Assembly (NCBI GenBank): GCA_018262195.1
Contig: JAGTRS010000045.1
Span: 1-40,972 of the forward strand
Direction of reading: 5' to 3'
DNA: 40,972 nucleotides
DNA from: Pseudomonadota bacterium
GTDB taxonomy: Bacteria > Pseudomonadota > Gammaproteobacteria > Burkholderiales > Rhodocyclaceae
Position 1 is the stretch's first letter. Each line of letters opens with the position of its first letter. The position numbers were made by a program, and so were the translations under genes. Below the pieces are notes generated by a model. That model made no database searches, was not told the DNA's origin, and saw only the letters and a program-made list of their open reading frames with translations. This document shows positions 1-6,395 of this stretch, piece after piece.

Positions 1-1
1 T

Positions 2-1396
2 ATTTCCGGTCTGGTGTTCGCCAACGGCTTCGACGGCCTGATCTTCTCGATCGGCTGGCTGGTCGGCTGGCCGGTCATCACCTTCCTGATGGCCGAGCGT
101 CTGCGTAACCTGGGTAAGTTCACGTTTGCTGACGTGGCTTCCTACCGTTTCTCCCAGACCCCGGTTCGTGTCTTCGCAGCTTCTGCTTCCCTGGTTATCG
201 TCGCTTTCTACATGATTGCGCAGATGGTCGGTGCGGGTCAGCTGATCAAGGTGCTCTTCGGTCTGGAATACATGTACGCCGAAATCCTCGTCGGTTCCGT
301 GATGATGATGTACGTGCTGTTCGGCGGTATGACCGCAACGACCTGGGTGCAGATCATCAAGGCCTGTATGCTGCTTGGCGGCGCAACCTTCATGGCTGTC
401 TCCGTGCTGCTGCAATTCGGCTTCTCGCCGGAAGCACTGTTCACCAAGGCTGTTGAAGTGCACTCCAAGAAGGATGCCATCATGGGTCCGGGCGCACTGA
501 TCAAGGATCCGATCTCCGCCATCTCTGTTGGTATGGCCCTGATGTTCGGTACCGCTGGTCTGCCGCACATCCTGATGCGCTTCTTCACCGTGCCGAACGC
601 CAAGGAAGCCCGCAAGTCTGTTGCCTGGGCAACCACCTGGATCGGTTACTTCTACATCCTGACCTTCATCATCGGCTTCGGCGCTATCACCAACCTGGTT
701 ACCAACCCGTCCGAGTTCTACGTCGGCGGCGAAATCGCCAAGGGCCTGAAGGGCGGCGGCAACATGGCTGCTGTGCATCTGTCCAAGGCTGTTGGTGGCG
801 ACCTGTTCCTCGGCTTCATCTCTGCCGTGGCCTTCGCAACCATCCTGGCTGTTGTGGCTGGTCTGACCCTGTCCGGTGCTTCTGCCGTGTCGCATGACTT
901 GTACGCTTCCGTGTTCAACAAGGGCTGTACTTCCGAACAGGAACTGCGTGTCTCCAAGATCACGACCGTCTTGCTCGGCGTTCTGGCTGTTGTTCTGGGT
1001 ATCGCCTTCGAAAAGGAAAACGTTGCCTACATGGTGATGCTGGCCTTCGTGATCGCCTGCTCCTCCAACTTCCCGGTACTGTTCATGTCCGTGCTGTGGA
1101 AGAACTGCACCACCCGTGGTGCCGTGGTTGGTGGCTTCGTCGGTCTGGCTTCTGCAGTAATCCTGACCATCGGCTCTGCCAGCGTCTGGGAAGCTGTGAT
1201 GCACAACCCGAAGGGCTCCGCCTGGTTCCCGTACAACTCTGCTGCCATCTTCTCGATGACTGCCGCGTTCGTTACCATCTGGCTGGTGTCCATTCTGGAC
1301 AACTCCGCACAGGCCAAGAAAGAACGTGCTCTGTACCCGTCTCAGCAGCTGCGTTCCGAGACCGGTCTGGGTGCTTCCGGCGCCAGCGGTCACTAA
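2..1396 (+). CDS. actP: Cation/acetate symporter ActP, 5'-truncated by window edge
   Basis: This is a sodium:solute symporter family permease that imports acetate and other short monocarboxylates across the inner membrane. The reading frame is open from base 2, so the true start lies outside the window; compared with E. coli ActP (549 residues, from memory) roughly 85 N-terminal residues are missing. The visible 464 residues are strongly ActP-like: [48 protein letters not shown], and [19 protein letters not shown] followed by [12 protein letters not shown]. Many hydrophobic helices are evident. Codon choice is strongly biased (CTG for Leu, CGT for Arg, many GCT/GTT/GGT), unlike most neighbours, which suggests very high expression. 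A perfect terminator follows. The normal partner, a small DUF485 membrane protein, would be upstream and cannot be seen. Confidence 0.95.
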   Translation: MSGLVFANGFDGLIFSIGWLVGWPVITFLMAERLRNLGKFTFADVASYRFSQTPVRVFAASASLVIVAFYMIAQMVGAGQLIKVLFGLEYMYAEILVGSVMMMYVLFGGMTATTWVQIIKACMLLGGATFMAVSVLLQFGFSPEALFTKAVEVHSKKDAIMGPGALIKDPISAISVGMALMFGTAGLPHILMRFFTVPNAKEARKSVAWATTWIGYFYILTFIIGFGAITNLVTNPSEFYVGGEIAKGLKGGGNMAAVHLSKAVGGDLFLGFISAVAFATILAVVAGLTLSGASAVSHDLYASVFNKGCTSEQELRVSKITTVLLGVLAVVLGIAFEKENVAYMVMLAFVIACSSNFPVLFMSVLWKNCTTRGAVVGGFVGLASAVILTIGSASVWEAVMHNPKGSAWFPYNSAAIFSMTAAFVTIWLVSILDNSAQAKKERALYPSQQLRSETGLGASGASGH

Positions 1397-1420
1397 TCAG
1401 ACGACTAGCCTCGTCAGTAA

Positions 1421-1448
1421 AAAGCCCGGGTTTGCCCGGGCTTTTTTT
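1421..1448 (+). terminator. Intrinsic terminator of actP
   Basis: A perfect 10-bp stem (1421-1430 with 1435-1444, core AGCCCGGG/CCCGGGCT), loop TTTG, and a T run to 1448. It lies 25 bases after the actP stop codon and separates actP from the two-component genes. Confidence 0.95.
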
Positions 1449-1473
1449 CGTCTTGAATTTCGATGCTGGTGAT

Positions 1474-1501
1474 TTGCCGGCGGTCGCTCGCCGAATAATA
1501 T
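1474..1501 (+). promoter_or_regulatory. Candidate sigma-70 promoter of the two-component operon
   Basis: TTGCCG (1474-1479) and TAATAT (1496-1501) are separated by 16 bp, just after the actP terminator. A start near 1508 would give a leader of about 215 nt before the response regulator ATG at 1724. No other -35/-10 pair in this gap looks better, but this was judged by eye only. Confidence 0.45.
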
Positions 1502-1578
1502 GGGCGTGCTTGTGCGCTGCGGGAATCGCAGGGCAGTTTATTTGATAGACTGTGTGTGTTTGGCGGGGAAAAAACGGT

Positions 1579-1637
1579 AGGGGGTACCCAGTGCAGGATC
1601 GGGCCACCCCCTGAGTAGCGGCAGAAGCCGCGTACTC
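1579..1637 (+). promoter_or_regulatory. Structured leader: two adjacent stem-loops upstream of the response regulator
   Basis: The 327-base gap between actP and the response regulator holds two stable stem-loops. The first pairs AGGGGGT (1579-1585) with ACCCCCT (1606-1612), with an inner CCC/GGG. The second begins at the next base: GAGTAGCGGC (1613-1622), loop AGAA, GCCGC (1627-1631), bulged G, TACTC (1633-1637). A weaker AGCC/GGCT pairing may follow at about 1658-1684. I do not recognise a known riboswitch or small RNA class. It may be an unrecognised cis-regulatory leader or a small RNA; no terminator lies between it and the ATG at 1724. Confidence 0.4.
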
Positions 1638-1723
1638 CAAGACCATAAAAGGAGAACAGCCCGCTCAGGATAATGCGACTGGCTTACAGAAATCTTACGC
1701 CTGCAAAGGCAACAATCGGATAA

Positions 1724-2395
1724 ATGCGCATTCTTATCGCTGAAGACGACGCCATCATCGCTGATGGCCTATCCCGCTCCTTACGTCAGGGCGGTTACGC
1801 TGTGGACTGGGCGCCCAACGGTATGGAAGCCGATACCGCCCTTGTCACGGTTTCCTACGATTTGCTCATCCTGGATCTCGGACTGCCGAAGCTGTCCGGG
1901 CTCGAAGTGCTCAAGCGGCTGCGGGCGCGTAATTCGCAGTTGCCAGTGCTGATACTGACTGCGCTTGACGGCACAGGGGATCGCGTCAAGGGACTCGACC
2001 TTGGTGCGGATGACTACATGGTCAAGCCGTTCGAGCTGGCTGAACTTGAGGCCAGGGTGCGGGCGCTGACCCGTCGCTCGGCGGGTACTTCTCCAACCAT
2101 CCAGTGCGGCGCCTTGAGTTATGACCAAGTCGGTCGGGTTGCCCTGATTCATGGCCAAAGCCTTGAATTGTCGGCGCGCGAGGTCGGGCTGCTCGAAGTC
2201 TTGTTGAATCGCATGGGGCGCTTGGTCAGCAAGGATCAGCTGGTTGACCATCTTTGTGGCTGGGGCGAGGAGGTCAGCCACAATGCCATCGAGGTCTATG
2301 TCCATCGCCTGCGCAAGAAAATTGAACCGGGTGGCGTAAAGATCGCTACCGTTCGTGGTCTGGGATATTGCCTTGAGCGCCCTCCCGGCGAATAA
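1724..2395 (+). CDS. OmpR/PhoB-family response regulator (TctD/QseB type)
   Basis: A 223-residue DNA-binding response regulator. The receiver domain occupies residues 1-115 with the acidic pocket EDD at 7-9, phosphoacceptor D51 in LILDLGLP, T79 and K101 in KPF. A winged-helix DNA-binding domain follows from about residue 125, ending in the typical HRLRKKIEPGG and TVRGLGYCLE motifs. It is the partner of the sensor kinase immediately downstream, whose start overlaps its 3' end. By family it resembles TctD and QseB, whose kinases sense carboxylates or other signals. Placement next to an acetate permease makes carboxylate sensing plausible, but the ligand is not shown by the sequence. There is no clear Shine-Dalgarno sequence, so translation may depend on the structured leader. 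Confidence 0.93.
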   Translation: MRILIAEDDAIIADGLSRSLRQGGYAVDWAPNGMEADTALVTVSYDLLILDLGLPKLSGLEVLKRLRARNSQLPVLILTALDGTGDRVKGLDLGADDYMVKPFELAELEARVRALTRRSAGTSPTIQCGALSYDQVGRVALIHGQSLELSAREVGLLEVLLNRMGRLVSKDQLVDHLCGWGEEVSHNAIEVYVHRLRKKIEPGGVKIATVRGLGYCLERPPGE

Positions 2396-3878
2396 CCCAC
2401 CGACTCAGGCATCCGAAACCGAGCGTTCGCTGTTTGGCGAGATTCTCGACTGGATGCTGGCGCCGCTGCTTTTTGTCTGGCCATTGAGTATTGCCTTCAC
2501 GCATTACTTCGCCAATAACGTTGCCAATTATCCTTATGACCAGGCCCTGCGCGAGCATGTGGCGGCGATTGCCCGGCAGGTCAAGCTGGTCAATGGCAAA
2601 CCCCAGCTTTCCCTGCCAGCGTCGGCACGTGCCCTGTTGCGGGCCGATGAAACAGACAGCGTGTATTTCCATGTGGTGACTTTCGACGGGCGTTTTCTGG
2701 CTGGGGACAAAGATCTGCCCTTGAGCGAACTGCCACTGGATGAATCGATGGTTCCCGGCGAAATTTATCAGCGAGACGCCGATTTCAAGGGGCAGGATCT
2801 TCGACTGGCTTATACCTATCTGGCAGAGCCGAACATGCCTAAATCCCAGTGGGTCGTGATCGAGGTTGGCGAAACCACGGAAAAACGCAGCCAGTTGGCC
2901 AACAAGATCGTTGCCAGTGTGATCCTGCCGCAATTCATCATCATTCCCCTGGCCGTCATGCTTGTCTGGTTCGGCTTGTCGCGTGGCTTGCGGCCCTTGA
3001 CCCGCCTGCGCCAGACCATTGATGCCCGCGAGCCGGATGACTTGTCCCCGATTGCCACACGCCGGGTTCCTGAAGAGCTTGAGCCTTTGGTCGAGGCCTT
3101 CAACGAAATGCTCGAACGGATGAAGCGCAGCGTCGAAGCGCAGCAGCGCTTTGTTGCCGATGCTGCCCATCAGCTACGGACACCCTTGACCGGATTGAAA
3201 ACTCAGGCCCAGTTCGCCATTCGTGAAACCGATCCGGAAGCCTTGCGCCATGCTCTGCGCCAGATAGCAACTGGCGTGGACCGGGCGGGTCGTTTGGTCA
3301 ATCAATTGCTGACGCTGGCTCGTACCGAAGGCGGCGAATTGGCACAGAGTCGGCATGAGCCACTTGATCTATCCCTTCTGGTGCGGGAGGTGGTTGAAGA
3401 TTGGGTCACCGTGGCTATCGAGAAAAGTATCGACCTGGGCTACGAGTCCGAAGGTCCGGCGATGATCAGCGGCAATTCCTTCCTGCTCTGCGAGTTGGCC
3501 AAGAACCTGATCGACAATGCCTTGCGCTATACGCCAATCGGGGGGCACGTTACCTGTCGGGTGGTGGCTAATCCGGCTACGGTCCTTTTTGAAGTTGAGG
3601 ATGACGGCGTCGGTATCAGCGAGGAGCAGGCGGAGCTGGTTTTCGAACGGTTTTATCGCGTCGACGATGCGTCGACCGAGGGTAGCGGCCTGGGTTTGGC
3701 CATCGTTCAGGAAATTGCCATGCAACACAACTCGCGGGCCAGCCTGCGCCCAAATCCACTCGGGAAAGGAGCGGTGGCGCGTGTCGCATTTGCAGCCTGG
3801 TATCCACCACCAGCTCCGCTTCCTCCGCCAGATGATTTCTCCGAGCTCTATCGACAATCGCCTCCAATTGGGACCTGA
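2373..3878 (+). CDS. Sensor histidine kinase (TctE-like)
   Basis: An inner-membrane sensor kinase of about 501 residues. A first transmembrane helix lies near residues 25-45 (LAPLLFVWPLSIAF). A periplasmic sensor of roughly 125 residues follows and resembles the 2CSK_N sensor of TctE-type kinases. A second helix (ILPQFIIIPLAVMLVWFGL) leads into a HAMP linker, then the phosphoacceptor H266 in AAHQLRTPLTG. The ATPase domain has an N-box (NLIDNALRY), DDGVGIS and GSGLGLAIV. I chose the TTG at 2373, 23 bases inside the end of the response regulator; a GTG at 2355 is the alternative, and neither has a convincing ribosome-binding site. The overlap implies co-translation with the regulator. The signal sensed is unknown. 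Confidence 0.9.
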   Translation: MSALPANNPPTQASETERSLFGEILDWMLAPLLFVWPLSIAFTHYFANNVANYPYDQALREHVAAIARQVKLVNGKPQLSLPASARALLRADETDSVYFHVVTFDGRFLAGDKDLPLSELPLDESMVPGEIYQRDADFKGQDLRLAYTYLAEPNMPKSQWVVIEVGETTEKRSQLANKIVASVILPQFIIIPLAVMLVWFGLSRGLRPLTRLRQTIDAREPDDLSPIATRRVPEELEPLVEAFNEMLERMKRSVEAQQRFVADAAHQLRTPLTGLKTQAQFAIRETDPEALRHALRQIATGVDRAGRLVNQLLTLARTEGGELAQSRHEPLDLSLLVREVVEDWVTVAIEKSIDLGYESEGPAMISGNSFLLCELAKNLIDNALRYTPIGGHVTCRVVANPATVLFEVEDDGVGISEEQAELVFERFYRVDDASTEGSGLGLAIVQEIAMQHNSRASLRPNPLGKGAVARVAFAAWYPPPAPLPPPDDFSELYRQSPPIGT

Positions 3879-3922
3879 AAGCAGCGAAACGCTTCACCGG
3901 TCCCCAAATATGCTTGGGCTAG

Positions 3923-3951
3923 TTGCGGAGAGCCAGTGACATCGCTATAAT
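3923..3951 (+). promoter_or_regulatory. Promoter of tRNA-Phe
   Basis: TTGCGG (3923-3928), a 17-bp spacer, and a perfect TATAAT (3946-3951), ending 12 bases before the tRNA. Confidence 0.8.
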
Positions 3952-3963
3952 TCGCGCTCGTTT

Positions 3964-4039
3964 GGCCAATTAGCTCAGTTGGTAGAGCAGCGGATTGAAA
4001 ATCCGCGTGTCCGTGGTTCGATTCCGCGATTGGCCACCA
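3964..4039 (+). tRNA. tRNA-Phe (anticodon GAA)
   Basis: A complete 76-nt cloverleaf. The 7-bp acceptor stem pairs GGCCAAT with ATTGGCC, the D arm is AGCTCAGTTGGTAGAGC, the anticodon stem GCGGA/TCCGC holds loop TTGAAAA (GAA at 34-36), and the T loop is TTCGATT. CCA is encoded at 4037-4039. It has its own promoter and terminator, so it is a single-gene unit. Confidence 0.97.
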
Positions 4040-4044
4040 AATTC

Positions 4045-4073
4045 AAACGGCTTCCAGAAATGGAAGCCGTTTT
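4045..4073 (+). terminator. Intrinsic terminator of tRNA-Phe
   Basis: A perfect 11-bp stem, AAACGGCTTCC (4045-4055) with GGAAGCCGTTT (4062-4072), loop AGAAAT, followed by T-rich sequence. Confidence 0.92.
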
Positions 4074-4162
4074 CGTTTTCGGCCTCCGGAATTCATGATG
4101 ACATTGCAATGCTGCGGTAACATTTGGCGCAGATAATGCCGGCTTTTTCGAGAGAGACGATC

Positions 4163-4618
4163 ATGGACCTGTTGCTGTGGCGCCACGCTGAAGCCGAGGA
4201 CGGCGAAGACGATCTGAAGCGTCGTTTGACCGAGCGCGGCGAGAAGCAGGCGCGGGCAATGGGGGCGTGGATTCGCAAAAACCAGCCCAAAGATCTGCGG
4301 ATCATTGTTAGCCCATCGGTACGAACCCAGCAAACAGCCGAGGCCTTGAAACTGCCCTTTGAAACAAATCGCAAGATCGGGCCGGACGCGTGTGTCTCGG
4401 AACTGATTGCCGCATCAGGTTGGCCGGCCGCCAAGGGCTCCGTATTGATTGTCGGGCATCAGCCCTCCTTGGGGCGTTTTGCATCGCTGCTGCTGGCTGG
4501 GCAGGAGTCGGAATGGAGCATCAAGAAGGGGGCGTTGTGGTGGCTGAGCAATCGTGTGCGTCGCGATGAAACGCAGACCGTGCTGCGGGCCGTGATTCCG
4601 GTTGAAATGCTGGACTAG
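4163..4618 (+). CDS. sixA: Phosphohistidine phosphatase SixA
   Basis: A 151-residue histidine-phosphatase-superfamily protein. It carries the RHA signature at the N terminus (LLLWRHAEAE, catalytic H8), the second-arginine motif SPSVRT (R54), and the second catalytic histidine in VGHQPS (H99), which together fit SixA-type enzymes that remove phosphate from histidines of phosphotransfer proteins. The start at 4163 is preceded by GAGAGACGATC; an upstream in-frame ATG at 4124 lacks a ribosome-binding site and would add 13 residues absent from the family. ppk2 follows after 57 bases, probably in the same transcript. Substrate specificity is inferred from the family only. Confidence 0.92.
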   Translation: MDLLLWRHAEAEDGEDDLKRRLTERGEKQARAMGAWIRKNQPKDLRIIVSPSVRTQQTAEALKLPFETNRKIGPDACVSELIAASGWPAAKGSVLIVGHQPSLGRFASLLLAGQESEWSIKKGALWWLSNRVRRDETQTVLRAVIPVEMLD

Positions 4619-4675
4619 ACAAGCTCGCCACTTAGGCGTGAAATAAGCCTTTTCGCATCAATGGATGGAGAGGGC

Positions 4676-5794
4676 ATGGCAACCAACAAGAAAATAGCAA
4701 TAACAGCACCGGCAACTGCCAACACCAAAAAGCCAACATCACGTCCACCTCGCAAGCGCGCTGTAGCCAGCGGTGATGTTGCGCCAAAACTGACCCCCGA
4801 TGGTATCGAGGGATTCACCGTCCACGCAGCAATCGATGGTGCCCAGGAGTCGAAATTGGGCGCCATGCGCGATGTGATCGCCGGTCTGCCGCCTGAGGAG
4901 TCGGTCGCCTTGCTCAAGGGCCTGCTCAAGCAGCAGGGCGTGGTGGCCGACGAGCTGCCAGCCAGCCCGGATGATGAGCTGGTCAAGGACTGGCGTGACG
5001 GTGGATATCCCTACAAGAACCTGATGCAGCGCCGCAATTACGAGCGGCAAAAATATCGACTGCAAGTCGAGTTGTTGAAGCTGCAGGCCTGGGTCAAGGA
5101 AACCGGGCAGAAGGTGGTGATCCTGTTTGAAGGCCGTGATGCGGCGGGCAAGGGGGGAACCATCAAACGATTCATGGAGCACTTGAATCCACGGGGCGCC
5201 CGCGTCGTCGCTCTGGAGAAACCGAGCGAAATGGAGCGTGGTCAGTGGTATTTCCAGCGCTACGTCCAGCACCTGCCGACCAATGGCGAGATCGTGCTGT
5301 TCGACCGTTCCTGGTACAACCGTTCAGGGGTCGAGCGGGTGATGGGTTTCTGCACCGATCAGGAATATGCGGAATTCGTCCGTCAGGCGCCGGAGTTCGA
5401 GCGCATGCTGGCGCGAAATGGCACGCATCTGATCAAGTTCTGGTTCTCGGTCAGCCGCGAGGAGCAGCGCCGCCGCTTCCGCGAACGTAAGGTACATCCG
5501 CTCAAACAGTGGAAGCTGTCGCCGATCGATATGGCCTCGCTCGACAAGTGGGACGACTACACCAAGGCCAAAGAGGCGATGTTCTTCCACACGGATACCG
5601 CCGATGCGCCGTGGACGGTGATCAAGTCGAACTGCAAGAAGCGCGCACGCCTGAATGCCATGCGTTACGTGCTGCACAAACTGCCATATAACAATAAAGA
5701 TACCGAGCGAATCGGCAATCTGGACCCGCTGATTGTCGGCCGTGCCAATGTCGTCTTTGAGCGTGGCGAGCACCAAGGGGTGCCGATCCTCTAG
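4676..5794 (+). CDS. ppk2: Polyphosphate kinase 2 (class I PPK2)
   Basis: A 372-residue one-domain PPK2 that transfers phosphate between polyphosphate and nucleotides, typically making GTP or ATP from the diphosphate. Walker A is EGRDAAGKGG (residues 152-161), Walker B is LFDRSWYNR (about 208-216), and the lid region contains RRRFRERKVHPLKQWK. The first 100 residues are a low-complexity, Lys/Pro/Ala-rich extension without recognised fold. Start 4676 is preceded by GGAGAGGGC; the in-frame ATG at 4661 is less well placed. It ends in the palindrome CTAG, sharing that tetramer with the stop of the convergent thioesterase gene. Its pairing with sixA fits a phosphate and phosphoryl-transfer unit, although that link is inference. 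Confidence 0.95.
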   Translation: MATNKKIAITAPATANTKKPTSRPPRKRAVASGDVAPKLTPDGIEGFTVHAAIDGAQESKLGAMRDVIAGLPPEESVALLKGLLKQQGVVADELPASPDDELVKDWRDGGYPYKNLMQRRNYERQKYRLQVELLKLQAWVKETGQKVVILFEGRDAAGKGGTIKRFMEHLNPRGARVVALEKPSEMERGQWYFQRYVQHLPTNGEIVLFDRSWYNRSGVERVMGFCTDQEYAEFVRQAPEFERMLARNGTHLIKFWFSVSREEQRRRFRERKVHPLKQWKLSPIDMASLDKWDDYTKAKEAMFFHTDTADAPWTVIKSNCKKRARLNAMRYVLHKLPYNNKDTERIGNLDPLIVGRANVVFERGEHQGVPIL

Positions 5795-6276
5795 CTGATT
5801 ACGTAGGAGGCACCGCCGGTCGCGATGAGCAGGCCGGTTTCGTTTTCCAAAGTCATCTGCACGGATGCAATGCGGCCGCCGAGACGGGTTACCCGTCCGG
5901 TGGCCGTAAATTTTTTTCCGACACCCTGGTGCAGGTAGTCGGTACGCAAGTCGATAGTGCCGATGCGGCCAAAACGATGGCTGACCTGGTCGGTACTTTC
6001 ACTGTTGAATTTTTCGGCGATGGCAACCGTCACGGCCAAGCCGCCGACGGTATCAAGCACGGTGGCGATCACTCCGCCGTGCAGCCGGCCGTGCTGAAAA
6101 TGACCGATCAGGTCAGGGCGCATCGCAAAGCTGATTTGCGGTGCAGCCGGATCGAGCGATTCGACGCGGAAACCCAGGAGTTCGTTGAAACAGAGGCGAT
6201 GCTCGAAAACATAACGCAACGTAATTTCGAGATGCTTTTGCTCTTCAGTAGAGCGGCGGGGCGGAGTCGAGGTCAT
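5791..6276 (-). CDS. yigI: Hotdog-fold acyl-CoA thioesterase (YigI-like)
   Basis: A 161-residue single hotdog-domain protein of the PaaI/YigI thioesterase group. Key features are LHGGVIATVLD (H66-G-G, D75 in the active-site helix), the family-typical insertion with RFGRIGTIDLRTDYLHQG, and FTATGRVTRLG in the last strands. The pattern LHGG..A..LD and DLR.DYL..G.G..FTAT matches E. coli YigI as I remember it, an enzyme acting on medium- and long-chain acyl-CoA. The stop codon overlaps the ppk2 stop by four bases on the opposite strand. There is no clear Shine-Dalgarno sequence, and a terminator-like hairpin ends only 17 bases before the start codon, so expression may be controlled there. Confidence 0.85.
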   Translation of the reverse strand: MTSTPPRRSTEEQKHLEITLRYVFEHRLCFNELLGFRVESLDPAAPQISFAMRPDLIGHFQHGRLHGGVIATVLDTVGGLAVTVAIAEKFNSESTDQVSHRFGRIGTIDLRTDYLHQGVGKKFTATGRVTRLGGRIASVQMTLENETGLLIATGGASYVIS

Positions 6277-6293
6277 TGGGTCCGATAGACATT

Positions 6294-6321
6294 AAAAAGG
6301 GCGACGGGGTTGTCGTCGCCC
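6294..6321 (-). terminator. Terminator-like hairpin before the thioesterase gene
   Basis: On the minus strand GGGCGAC (6321-6315) pairs with GTCGCCC (6305-6299), followed by TTTTT (6298-6294). It can end the upstream GGDEF-EAL transcript. However, a likely -10 (TAAAAT) lies upstream of it at 6334-6339, so it may instead be the 5' end of the thioesterase mRNA. Confidence 0.75.
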
Positions 6322-6333
6322 AAGCCGAACGCA

Positions 6334-6339
6334 ATTTTA
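6334..6339 (-). promoter_or_regulatory. Possible -10 element of the thioesterase gene
   Basis: The minus strand reads GCGTTAAAATTGCG, with TAAAAT at 6339-6334; the -35 position is poor (ACAGCG). Transcription would begin at about 6327, just upstream of the terminator-like hairpin. The context resembles the folD promoter at 18444-18452. Confidence 0.3.
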
Positions 6340-6395
6340 ACGCAGCTTACTTTTTACGCTGTGCTGGTGTGTAGGCGCAGGTACCGTGCGCTACG

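Noticed and set aside
1581..1690. Resemblance to a TPP riboswitch (CTGAG and GGATAATGC strings)
   Set aside because: The strings are present but the order, spacing and the conserved CTGAGA and GATCTGG-type core do not fit, and the downstream genes are not thiamine related.
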